Positions 1-8,118 of a DNA stretch of 27,127 nucleotides are shown piece by piece. How positions within the stretch are numbered: the stretch's first letter is position 1; the number at the start of each line of letters is the position of its first letter. This DNA is from GCA-2699365 sp036160955 (GTDB lineage: Bacteria > Verrucomicrobiota > Verrucomicrobiia > Opitutales > Coraliomargaritaceae). Location of the stretch: contig JAYYDJ010000062.1 of the NCBI GenBank assembly GCA_036160955.1, forward strand, positions 1 to 27,127, written 5' to 3'. The position numbers and the translations under genes were made by a program. The notes below the pieces were generated by a model, which was not told the DNA's origin, did no database searches, and saw nothing but the letters and a program-made list of their open reading frames with translations.

Positions 1-38
1 ATAGACTCAAAGTAATTATACTACTAATAATTTAGTAC

Positions 39-1109
39 TTACGTTGATTTTATTTCGGGATTAATAGAATCGTCCTCTTCAAATCCAGGTAGCTTAAAAT
101 TGAAAATTGGCAGTAGCAAAAGTAAGCCTAAGCAAGTGAGGAAAAGAATACCCATTCCAGTTACGTCGTGGACGCTGCCAATGTCACCTATAACTGGTAA
201 ATGCCAATGTGCATCAATCGCCTGTGAGCCATTGTGGTAGGCCCATAAAGTTAGGAACATACTTCTTAATAAATTAGTAAGTACAGCAAGTAACATTGCA
301 GCAAATACAAGCAAAAATTTCTTCCAAAGTTGCTTTAAAAAAATGGCTGCTAAAAATGACCCAGCAAACAGGCAAGCAGTCAAAGATCTTATGCCGGAAC
401 AAGCCTCTTCTACTCCAACTTGACCTTCAGGCAAAAGTAAAACGTTACCTTCGCGCTCTAATTCATATCCAAGTAAATCAAAAACCGTGAAAACAACAAC
501 GGTTACTTTAGTAAGTAAGAAGACACGTATTTGTGTCTCTAAGACACTAACTAAAGGAGCAGAAAGCAGCCAAATAAGTGCGGGAAATAAGAATAAGGAA
601 GTAAGAGCTATCCGGTCTTTTAATGCCATTGGTTCACCATCAACTTTTTCCCTAGACACGATGAAGATACCAAAAAGTGTTAAACTCGCAAAGCTTACTG
701 CGATCGCAAGAGATGCAGGATTTTGAGGCCCAGTCACAGTTCGCAATAACGTTCCAACTCCAAATAATAATAATCCGACAATAAAACCAATTAATGCAAG
801 ATACTCTAAGCACTTTATAAAGGCTTCATACTTATTATTTATAACTGTATTTTGAGATGAATATTCAGCCTTAGCGGCTACTTGAGAATTGTTGGAAAAA
901 ATGTAACTAGAAATTAAAGACCAGCGATCATAGATAACATAAATAGCAAAAAATGGTACTAAAAATCCAAAACTATAATCCTCCCTATTAGTCCACCAAT
1001 AGAACTGATCACCTATCATGAATAATACAAATCCAAGCAACATCCCACAGAAAAAAACATAGTCTCGTGGAAAATTAAAAATTTTTTTAAGCTGCTTACT
1101 ATCACTCAC
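39..1109 (-). CDS. Exosortase (PEP-CTERM sorting transpeptidase)
   Basis: A 356-residue polytopic inner-membrane protein with the three residues that define exosortases/archaeosortases: Cys237 in EEACSGIRS, Arg282 in NLLR, and His314 in GSVHDVTG, each next to a predicted membrane segment. In this family the Cys/Arg/His set cleaves PEP-CTERM tails of exported proteins and is thought to transfer them to another surface component. Hydrophobic segments are visible near residues 17-34, 46-60, 101-122, 132-150, 168-190, 198-214, 240-256, 263-290 and 318-335, with a polar insert at about 65-95. The start is GTG; an in-frame TGA lies five codons upstream, and I see no Shine-Dalgarno sequence. No polysaccharide or EpsI-like partner is in view, though the gene lies near the window edge. 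A likely client is the protease at 5629-6555. The family call is secure; the exosortase subtype is not determined. Confidence 0.93.
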   Translation of the reverse strand: MSDSKQLKKIFNFPRDYVFFCGMLLGFVLFMIGDQFYWWTNREDYSFGFLVPFFAIYVIYDRWSLISSYIFSNNSQVAAKAEYSSQNTVINNKYEAFIKCLEYLALIGFIVGLLLFGVGTLLRTVTGPQNPASLAIAVSFASLTLFGIFIVSREKVDGEPMALKDRIALTSLFLFPALIWLLSAPLVSVLETQIRVFLLTKVTVVVFTVFDLLGYELEREGNVLLLPEGQVGVEEACSGIRSLTACLFAGSFLAAIFLKQLWKKFLLVFAAMLLAVLTNLLRSMFLTLWAYHNGSQAIDAHWHLPVIGDIGSVHDVTGMGILFLTCLGLLLLLPIFNFKLPGFEEDDSINPEIKST

Positions 1110-1279
1110 GGTAGAATAATCCCATCATATGACGATGTCTTCACGCTTGCTAAAGAGCTAACTAAAAGCAACATGAAACATAATTTATAATATGTTAGAT
1201 AACCAAATACTAATTTATGTATATAATTATCAACGTCCGAACACATATAGTGTAAAGCGTCCATTAAACTCGATATTGC

Positions 1280-1816
1280 ATGGGTGATTCTTCTGAAAAT
1301 AAAGATTCTCAGTTCATCGGTGAATCTATGCGACGCCTACATGCCTACTGGCGCATGCCATATATACTAGAGCCTAAGAACCAAGATGAGTCTGGCAATC
1401 CATTCACTGAAATTCACAAAAGTGGAGACGATCGTTCACAATACATTTTATTGCGGGGCGAGTTTAATTATATTGTAATGAACCGTTATCCCTACAACGC
1501 AGGTCATTTACTTGTTGTTCCCTACAGGGAAGTGCCTCGTCTAGATGAAATGAGTGTAAAAGAACGCTATGAATTAATGGATTTAATTGTTAAAGCACAG
1601 GAAATTCTGACTCATGCACTACAACCAGATGGTTTTAACACTGGTTTTAATTTTGGCCAAGCAGCAGGAGCAGGTATACCGTCACACTTGCATTGCCATG
1701 TTGTACCGCGCTGGAATGGAGATACTAATTTCATGCCTGTTATCGGTAACACTCGAGTCCTTCCTGAATCAATGAATGCGATGTGGGAGCGTTTACGCTT
1801 ATATTTGGAAAAATAA
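1280..1816 (+). CDS. HIT-family nucleotide hydrolase/transferase
   Basis: A 178-residue protein with the histidine triad HLHCH (His136, His138, His140), followed by VVPRW, and an upstream NAGHLLVVPYR segment (His76), as in the Ap4A-phosphorylase-like branch of the HIT superfamily. The central histidine of the triad normally forms the nucleotidyl-enzyme intermediate on AMP-containing substrates such as Ap4A or nucleoside phosphoramidates; the exact substrate cannot be read here. Related proteins usually start directly at a segment like MRRLHAYWRMPYI, which begins here at Met17 (ATG at 1328, preceded by GGTGA). The first 16 residues may therefore not be translated. It heads a plus-strand run with PhoH 38 bases downstream. 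The 170-base divergent gap to the exosortase gene is very AT-rich and has a TATAAT at 1222-1227, a possible -10 element with no clear -35. Confidence 0.88.
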   Translation: MGDSSENKDSQFIGESMRRLHAYWRMPYILEPKNQDESGNPFTEIHKSGDDRSQYILLRGEFNYIVMNRYPYNAGHLLVVPYREVPRLDEMSVKERYELMDLIVKAQEILTHALQPDGFNTGFNFGQAAGAGIPSHLHCHVVPRWNGDTNFMPVIGNTRVLPESMNAMWERLRLYLEK

Positions 1817-1854
1817 ATCAAATTACACTACGTTATTGCTTATAATCCAAAGTT

Positions 1855-2799
1855 ATGTCTATCGAAACAATATACTTTTCAAGCGCAAGACTACTAAGCG
1901 AATTGTATAATCACGACTTGCATAATATTGAAGAATTAGAGAGGTTACTAAATCTAAATATAACTACCCGAGATGACTGGATAGCTTTAGAAGGAAATAC
2001 AGATTCTGTTGATAAAGGTAGAGAAGTCTTATCTTTACTCGAAACAGCAAAAAACCAGGGAATAATAATACGTACCTCTGATTTTCATTATGTTTTAAGG
2101 GCAGTTCACGGTGGAAGAGCAGATGAGATTCGTCAGGTATTTACAAATCCATTAGTTATTAAGCTAAAGCGTAAAAGTATCATTCCAAAAACCCTCAACC
2201 AAAAGCGCTACTTACAAAATATAGAAAAGAACCCTATCACTTTCGCAATAGGACCTGCCGGCACAGGAAAAACTTACCTTGCCATGGCTATGGCACTCAA
2301 ACAATTACTAAACGGTTCAGTAGAGCGCGTGATTATTACTCGACCAGCAGTCGAAGCTGGCGAAGCACTTGGATTTCTACCAGGAGAGTTACAAGAAAAG
2401 ATTTTACCATTCTTAACTCCAATTTATGATGCTATGTCTCATATGATCAGCCGAGAAAGTGCAAATCAACTAATAGAAAAAGGTACGATTGAAATTGCGC
2501 CTCTCGCTTACATGCGTGGTCGCACTTTGTCGAATGCGTTTGTAGTACTCGATGAAGCTCAAAATACTACCCATGAACAAATGATGATGTTTCTTACTCG
2601 TTTAGGCGATCAGAGTCGTATGGTTATAACAGGAGATATCACTCAAATTGATTTACCCAAATCTAAACAATCCGGTTTAAAAGAAGCGTCTGAAAAACTT
2701 AATAAAATTAAAGGTATCGAGTTGTTCTATTTCGATGCAGCAGATGTCGTACGCCATCCATTAGTACAAAGTATTATAAATGCATATGGAGAAAGTTAA
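1855..2799 (+). CDS. PhoH-family ATPase
   Basis: A 314-residue cytoplasmic protein. After an N-terminal region of about 110 residues that resembles the RNA-binding part of PhoH/PhoL proteins, there is a P-loop, GPAGTGKT (133-140), and a Walker B, VVLDEAQN (Asp233, Glu234). Length and order match PhoH (YbeZ-type) proteins, which are ATPases linked to RNA processing and often encoded next to YbeY. That partnership holds here: only the 7TM-HD gene separates phoH from ybeY. The spacing to the next gene is 18 bases, so an operon is likely. The start ATG is not preceded by a clear Shine-Dalgarno sequence. The family is clear. The role in rRNA maturation or ribosome quality control is inferred from known YbeZ-YbeY association. 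Confidence 0.93.
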   Translation: MSIETIYFSSARLLSELYNHDLHNIEELERLLNLNITTRDDWIALEGNTDSVDKGREVLSLLETAKNQGIIIRTSDFHYVLRAVHGGRADEIRQVFTNPLVIKLKRKSIIPKTLNQKRYLQNIEKNPITFAIGPAGTGKTYLAMAMALKQLLNGSVERVIITRPAVEAGEALGFLPGELQEKILPFLTPIYDAMSHMISRESANQLIEKGTIEIAPLAYMRGRTLSNAFVVLDEAQNTTHEQMMMFLTRLGDQSRMVITGDITQIDLPKSKQSGLKEASEKLNKIKGIELFYFDAADVVRHPLVQSIINAYGES

Positions 2800-2817
2800 A
2801 CTAAACAGTATATAGTC

Positions 2818-5226
2818 ATGGCATTATTTTTAAAAAATTCTTACAGACGCTTCGGCAAAATACTAATGCGAAAAAAAAGAAAAACACGTACAAATAAAGG
2901 AGCACGTGCGAGACATTTCTTAGAGACCAGTCAGCTCATAGAAGGTAGCCTGTTACTGATTTTTGCAGCTCTTGTCATCGTAATAAGTTTTCTTGGGCAA
3001 AAACCTAAGGGTCCTCAATTAATTATCAATCAGCCTGCATCAGCGCGAATAGTTGCAGAGTTTGATTTTGAATATACGAGCAAAATTCTACTAGAAAGAG
3101 CAGAGGCTGCAACTCGTGCCCGAGTGCCTCCTGTATTTCAACGTAGCTACGAAAATCTAAATAAATTTAAGCAGCTTATTAGCGACTTACAAGATGGTTT
3201 CGCGAAAAATCAAATCGATTTTGAAGGTGAAAGTGAAGCACTCCTTAAGCAAGAGTATGAAAAAACTCTAACAGATTTACTGGAAAGTCACGACACTCAA
3301 ATAGAAGCACAGGATATAATAGATCTGAACAATAAAACATCCCCTAAAGAACGTGCTGAATTATTTGAAAAAGGCCTTTCATGCCTCAAGCAGCTTTACG
3401 AAGACGGCATCTATATGACCGGACAGAGTAATGAAAAATCGTCTCAGATTACAGTCATACAGCTCCTCGATAAAGACGGTCGCAGCCAACTTCCAAAGGC
3501 TCGGTCCATTACAAAAGCAACAGTTTCACTGCGCCGAGAAATAGATTCACTCGCGAGAAATCAAACAACGGCTCGAATATTATTCGAGATCTTAAGAGAG
3601 GGCCTTCAAACAAACTTAGTATACAGCGAAGATAGTACAAATCGTGCAATCGCTCTTGCTGTAGCGGAGATAGCTCCACCTATTCAGAGCTATTTAGAGG
3701 GAGACACGCTAATCGAACCAGGAGCAGTGGTTAAGGAAATTGATTTAGAAAGAATCAAAGCATACAGCGATCGTGAAATGGCAATCGGCAGTGACTCTGT
3801 ACTCATAAACTCCCTCTTTTTAGAACGTACACTACTAACATTTTTACTATTTTTAGCGCTACTAGTTTATATAAAAAAAGGTTTAAGAGAAGTGTACAAA
3901 AGAAACCGCGCTATTGCCATAACAGCTGTTAGTGTGCTTATAAATTTACTAATAATTCGTTTACTTATGGAGGTCGGTGAATTGGCTTCAGATACAAACC
4001 GTTCGCTATCGAGTATGTTACCTTTTATTGCTCCCTACGCGCTCGCTCCAATCACAGTCTCGGTGTTAGTGGGTACTTCGCCGGCTATTCTATCAGCACT
4101 TATTATCTCAGTCTTATTCGGAATCATTCAGGATAATTCTATAGAGTTCATGCTTTTAGCATTTTTATCTGGAGCAGTCGGTGGTTCTTTTGCAGCAAAT
4201 ATTCGTAAGCGATCTAAATTAGTTCGGGCAGGTCTATACGCTGGACTAGCAGCATCTGTGACTGGTGTATTCATTGGAATAATGAGCGGATACCCCATAG
4301 GATTAATTGGTCAACAATTCTTAATGGCTCTCGTTATTGGTCTATTAACAGGCATTATAGCAGCTGGTTTATTGCCAGTACTAGAGCAATTATTTAAAAT
4401 TACTACAGAGATCACTCTTTTAGAATTAACTGACTTTAATCACCCACTACTGCGTCGAATGCAGATGGAAGCACCTGGTACCTATCACCATAGTTTAATG
4501 GTAGCTAATTTATCGGAGAATGCGGCTGCTTCAATTGGTGCTAGTCCACTTATGTGTAGAGCATGTTGTATTTTTCATGACATCGGCAAGCTTGTAAAGC
4601 CAGATTACTTTGCAGAAAATCAACGAGGTACGATAAATCCTCACGATGCACAAATCCCTTCTATGAGTGCATTAGTAATCAAAGCTCATGTTAAAGAAGG
4701 AGTTGAGTTAGCCAGACAGCATAAGCTACCACGAGTTATAATTGACGTCATTCGTCAGCACCATGGCACAAATTTGATCCAGTATTTCTACCATCAAGCA
4801 AAGCAGGAAAAAAAGAATAAAGCCAATAATCAATCGCAAGAATCAAATACTTCACGAAATCAAGAAATTAATTTAGTTGATGAAAGCACTTATCGCTATG
4901 ATGGGCCACGACCGGCGTTCAAAGAAAGTGCTATTATCTTTTTTGCTGATGGAGTTGAAGCTGCAAGTCGTAGTTTGAAAAAAGTAACTCAGCCAGCTGT
5001 TGAAGAGTTGATAGATTCAATATTCAAGGACCGTATTAAAGATGGTCAATTAGACGACTGTCCACTGACCTTTCAAGAATTACAGAAAATACGCGGCAGC
5101 TTTGTCTACACTTTACTTAATATGCTCCACTCTAGGGTAGAATATCCAAAAGAAAAAACTCTTGATGCTGAAGCTAGCCTACTAGCACCTAAAACCGATG
5201 ACAAATATACAGCTAGAGGTCAATAA
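2818..5226 (+). CDS. 7TM receptor-HD phosphohydrolase (PgpH/YqfF-like)
   Basis: An 802-residue membrane protein with the architecture of the 7TMR-HD family. It has a basic cytoplasmic N-terminus (1-40), one membrane segment (about 43-60), a large extracytoplasmic domain (about 62-335), a block of seven membrane helices (about 338-520), and a cytoplasmic HD domain. The HD domain shows His557/His558 (TYHHSL) and FHDIGK with His587-Asp588, the metal-binding signature. Characterised PgpH homologues hydrolyse c-di-AMP to pApA; that activity is inferred here, not shown. Residues about 662-686 are a Lys/Asn/Ser/Gln-rich, low-complexity insertion between HD helices. The gene follows phoH by 18 bases, and its last 29 bases overlap the start of ybeY in another frame, which suggests translational coupling. 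Possible alternatives are another cyclic-dinucleotide or nucleotide substrate. Confidence 0.9.
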   Translation: MALFLKNSYRRFGKILMRKKRKTRTNKGARARHFLETSQLIEGSLLLIFAALVIVISFLGQKPKGPQLIINQPASARIVAEFDFEYTSKILLERAEAATRARVPPVFQRSYENLNKFKQLISDLQDGFAKNQIDFEGESEALLKQEYEKTLTDLLESHDTQIEAQDIIDLNNKTSPKERAELFEKGLSCLKQLYEDGIYMTGQSNEKSSQITVIQLLDKDGRSQLPKARSITKATVSLRREIDSLARNQTTARILFEILREGLQTNLVYSEDSTNRAIALAVAEIAPPIQSYLEGDTLIEPGAVVKEIDLERIKAYSDREMAIGSDSVLINSLFLERTLLTFLLFLALLVYIKKGLREVYKRNRAIAITAVSVLINLLIIRLLMEVGELASDTNRSLSSMLPFIAPYALAPITVSVLVGTSPAILSALIISVLFGIIQDNSIEFMLLAFLSGAVGGSFAANIRKRSKLVRAGLYAGLAASVTGVFIGIMSGYPIGLIGQQFLMALVIGLLTGIIAAGLLPVLEQLFKITTEITLLELTDFNHPLLRRMQMEAPGTYHHSLMVANLSENAAASIGASPLMCRACCIFHDIGKLVKPDYFAENQRGTINPHDAQIPSMSALVIKAHVKEGVELARQHKLPRVIIDVIRQHHGTNLIQYFYHQAKQEKKNKANNQSQESNTSRNQEINLVDESTYRYDGPRPAFKESAIIFFADGVEAASRSLKKVTQPAVEELIDSIFKDRIKDGQLDDCPLTFQELQKIRGSFVYTLLNMLHSRVEYPKEKTLDAEASLLAPKTDDKYTARGQ

Positions 5227-5662
5227 TCAGTATAATCGTCTAAATTCGCCAGAACATATGACACGCGCGCTCTTCGAAGCGATTGAAAGATCAGAAAAAT
5301 TCCCAATTGAACCAGGCGATTTGTCTGTAGTCTTTGTTAGTGATGAGCAAATATCTGAAATACATGCCAAGTTTCTTGATATCGAAACTCCTACTGATGT
5401 CATTACTTTTCAAGCAGATATTCAAATGCAGTCAGCTGGTGAAATTATTGTATCTGTCGATCACGCACTATCTAGAGCAAAGGAGCTAAATGTTTGCTTT
5501 AGTCGTGAACTTTGCCTCTACCTTTTGCATGGATGGTTACGTCTAGCTGGATACGATGATCAAAGTGAATCGGAAAGAGTAAAAATGAGAACTGCAGAGC
5601 AGGAAGCCTTAGCTATTCTTGACAATGCTCAATTATCAAACGCTTTTAAACTCTTTTCATAA
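5198..5662 (+). CDS. ybeY: YbeY-family endoribonuclease, metal site degenerate
   Basis: A 154-residue protein recognised as YbeY by the segments TPTDVITFQ (about 64-72), GEIIVSVDHA (81-90) and the C-terminal motif HGWLRLAGYDD. YbeY takes part in 16S rRNA 3'-end maturation and 70S ribosome quality control. The usual motif is HGxLHLxGYDH, whose three histidines bind zinc. Here only the first survives (His111); the others are Arg115 and Asp121. Arg115 is codon CGT, one transition from CAT. The position after phoH and the 7TM-HD gene fits the family's normal neighbourhood. The start overlaps the previous gene by 29 bases. Its 3' end overlaps the convergent protease gene by 34 bases. Family assignment is good; whether it is catalytically active is open (see findings). 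Confidence 0.87.
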   Translation: MTNIQLEVNNQYNRLNSPEHMTRALFEAIERSEKFPIEPGDLSVVFVSDEQISEIHAKFLDIETPTDVITFQADIQMQSAGEIIVSVDHALSRAKELNVCFSRELCLYLLHGWLRLAGYDDQSESERVKMRTAEQEALAILDNAQLSNAFKLFS

Positions 5663-6555
5663 CGACGGCCTAACACAGCGCACAAAGCACAAATAGCTGC
5701 GAGAGTGCCGCTAACTCTACTTTCTGGTATAGTAGTTAATAAGTATTCATTAATATCAGTAGCATGCGCTGAAAGATCAATGGCTATTGTGTAATTACCA
5801 AATATGGCATTATTCACACCACCTGGCTGACCATTAAAAGGTTGTACCGCTACTATTGTACCGGCCAACTCCCAATTCGTACCATTTTGTGTGAAGATAG
5901 CTCCCCCCGAGTCATGCCTGACCGCTTGGGCCTCATAGCTAGTTGGATTAGTGTTGGAAAAATATGTATAAAAAGCAGGAGAATTATAAAATGTAGTGAA
6001 GCCATTAATCGTATTTGTTCCCCAGCGCACCGATTTACTTGAATCGGTCACAAAGCCCGAAAAAATATAATCAGCGCCAACAAATTGATCTTCAGACCAT
6101 GTCCATGTAGAGGTGTCCGCATCTACATACCAATTAGTCAAACTATCTTGAGCAGTACGACCTGCACCTATCATTACTACCACACTACCAACTGAGGGAC
6201 TACTTGTTGCTAAGTTTAAACTAGGTAATACAGGAAACGTGCTTAGTTTAAATAAGCGTAAGTCCGTACCATTAATTTGATACGAGTCCACTCCATTGTA
6301 TCCGTAAGATTGCCCATTAGAAACAAAGGCACCAGCGCCAACATGGTTCGCGGTTAGTACCCAACCATCGCTTAAATAAACTCCTGTTGAACCATTGACT
6401 TGACCAACATTGGCAAATCCTGGATCACTCGGTTGACCGCTTAGTCCGGTAGGAGCGCTCGTATTACCAGATGGCAAATTAACATTAACCACAGCAAACA
6501 ATTTTGCAGTGATTAAGTATCCGGTTATAATTAAAAATGATAAGGGGTGTATCAT
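5629..6555 (-). CDS. Secreted trypsin-like (S1) protease with PEP-CTERM-like tail
   Basis: A 308-residue exported protein. It has an N-terminal signal peptide (about 1-21) and a chymotrypsin-fold triad: His71 in VLTANHVG (in place of the usual TAAHC), Asp98 in GTDLRLFKL, and Ser216 in RHDSGGAI (in place of GDSGG). The middle is rich in Asn, Ser, Thr, Gly and aromatic residues, typical of an extracellular protein. The C-terminus has IPES (276-279), a hydrophobic stretch (about 281-296) and Arg-Arg at 297-298. This reads as a PEP-CTERM anchor with Ser in place of the second Pro, followed by an unusually long tail of about ten residues. An exosortase is encoded 4.5 kb away in the same window. 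I infer sorting to the outer surface. The protease fold is well supported; substrate unknown. The gene overlaps the 3' end of ybeY on the opposite strand. Confidence 0.88.
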   Translation of the reverse strand: MIHPLSFLIITGYLITAKLFAVVNVNLPSGNTSAPTGLSGQPSDPGFANVGQVNGSTGVYLSDGWVLTANHVGAGAFVSNGQSYGYNGVDSYQINGTDLRLFKLSTFPVLPSLNLATSSPSVGSVVVMIGAGRTAQDSLTNWYVDADTSTWTWSEDQFVGADYIFSGFVTDSSKSVRWGTNTINGFTTFYNSPAFYTYFSNTNPTSYEAQAVRHDSGGAIFTQNGTNWELAGTIVAVQPFNGQPGGVNNAIFGNYTIAIDLSAHATDINEYLLTTIPESRVSGTLAAICALCAVLGRRYEKSLKAFDN

Positions 6556-6624
6556 TAGGTAACACTATAATTACAAATACAAAATACTAGTTAAATAGAT
6601 CTGATAAACGACTAAATCTTATAA

Positions 6625-8022
6625 TTAGGCAGCATCAGCAGGATTTGTTTTGCTAGAACTTGAGGAATCCATTATTTTAGATGGTTTTTTCTTAATTAAA
6701 TTCTTACTTATCTTCTTCAACTTTGGCTGTGCACGTCCTTCAACAACTGCACGATTTACGACTATTTCTGCAATATTTGTAAGCTGTGGAAGATCATACA
6801 TTACATCAAGCATTACGCGCTCCATAATAGAGCGTAAGGCACGTGCACCAGTCTTTAAAATAAGTGCTTTTTCAGATATAGCACAGATTCCATCCCGAGT
6901 AAAACGCAACTTGGCGCCATCCATTGAAAATAATTTCGCATATTGTTTTGTTAAAGAATTTTTAGTATTCTGCAAAATATGCTCTAAATCTGACTGGGAT
7001 AATTCGTCTAGTACAGCCACCATTGGTAGGCGTCCAATAAATTCTGGTATCATTCCAAAATGGACAAGATCCTCAGGTTGAGTGTCTCTTAGTAGTGCGC
7101 TTAAAAGTACTTCTTGTGGGGTAGTGCTTTGCGATATATCAAAACCCATCGCCTTGGAGGCGACACGATTTTGAACAATTTTATCAAGCCCCACAAAGGC
7201 ACCACCACAGATAAATAAAATATTTGCGGTATTCAGTTGTATATATTCTTGATTCGGATGCTTACGCCCACCTTGAGGTGGCACGTTGCAAACAGTGCCT
7301 TCTAAAATTTTTAGCAGCGCCTGCTGTACTCCCTCACCAGATACATCTCGAGTAATCGACACATTATCAGTTTTACGACCAATTTTATCTATTTCATCTA
7401 CATAGATGATACCGCATTCGGCACGTTTTACATCGTAATTAGCAGATTGTAGCAGGCGAAGGACAATATTCTCTACATCTTCACCAACGTATCCTGCCTC
7501 CGTCAGTGTCGTCGCATCAGCAATTGCAAAGGGAACGCCCAAAACATTAGCTAAAGTACGAGCGAGCAGTGTTTTTCCACTCCCAGTTGGTCCAAGTAAA
7601 AGAATATTACTCTTTTCAATTTCGACATCGCTGAGCTTCGTATCAATTTCTGCAAAATCAGCTGCAGCATCAATACGCTGCTCCGACCTTAACCGCTTAT
7701 AATGATTGTATACAGCCACTGATAAAGTACGCTTTGCATAGTCTTGACTTATAATATGATCATCTAAATGGGCCTTTATTTGTGCAGGCTTTAGTAAATT
7801 AAACTGTTCGTCTGGAACATTTTTAGCATTAGCATCCTTATTTACATCTGCACTAGTTTCGTCAACCGATGTTTCAGATAATTCACGGTCAATAATTGTC
7901 TTACAGACAGAAACACAAGAATCACAGATATGAACACTAGCAGGTCCAGCAATCATTTTGCGGACCTCATTTTGCGCTTTACCGCAAAATGAGCAAAATG
8001 TCATTCGTGTGGATTTAGCCAT
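6625..8022 (-). CDS. clpX: ATP-dependent Clp protease ATP-binding subunit ClpX
   Basis: A 465-residue AAA+ unfoldase that feeds substrates to ClpP. It has an N-terminal C4 zinc-binding domain (Cys10, Cys13, Cys33, Cys36), then a linker rich in Asp, Ala and Lys (about 50-75). The AAA+ core has Walker A GPTGSGKT (144-151), the GYVG substrate-pore loop (177-180), Walker B IIYVDEID (205-212) and the sensor-2 motif GARALRSIME. The ClpP-docking tripeptide, usually IGF or LGF, is MGF here (292-294). The C-terminus is longer than usual, with a Lys-rich segment and a Ser run. The order tig-clpP-clpX on one strand is classic. A 96-base gap precedes clpX, with TTGCAC and CATATT 17 bases apart on the minus strand, a weak candidate for an internal promoter. 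Confidence 0.97.
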   Translation of the reverse strand: MAKSTRMTFCSFCGKAQNEVRKMIAGPASVHICDSCVSVCKTIIDRELSETSVDETSADVNKDANAKNVPDEQFNLLKPAQIKAHLDDHIISQDYAKRTLSVAVYNHYKRLRSEQRIDAAADFAEIDTKLSDVEIEKSNILLLGPTGSGKTLLARTLANVLGVPFAIADATTLTEAGYVGEDVENIVLRLLQSANYDVKRAECGIIYVDEIDKIGRKTDNVSITRDVSGEGVQQALLKILEGTVCNVPPQGGRKHPNQEYIQLNTANILFICGGAFVGLDKIVQNRVASKAMGFDISQSTTPQEVLLSALLRDTQPEDLVHFGMIPEFIGRLPMVAVLDELSQSDLEHILQNTKNSLTKQYAKLFSMDGAKLRFTRDGICAISEKALILKTGARALRSIMERVMLDVMYDLPQLTNIAEIVVNRAVVEGRAQPKLKKISKNLIKKKPSKIMDSSSSSKTNPADAA

Positions 8023-8118
8023 TTTTACACTAGCTTAAAAAATTGGACATAGGAATAGATTGCGGTAATATGCTAAAATAACTGGCCGGGTGCAAGAATT
8101 GACTTCGAATAGGAGCGA

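Noticed and set aside
296..726. Plus-strand open frames opposite the exosortase gene
   Set aside because: Antisense to a gene with clear catalytic motifs and without recognisable domains.
1110..1279. Defined divergent promoters between the exosortase and HIT genes
   Set aside because: Several TATAAT-like strings occur in this very AT-rich gap, but none has a convincing -35 at the right distance.
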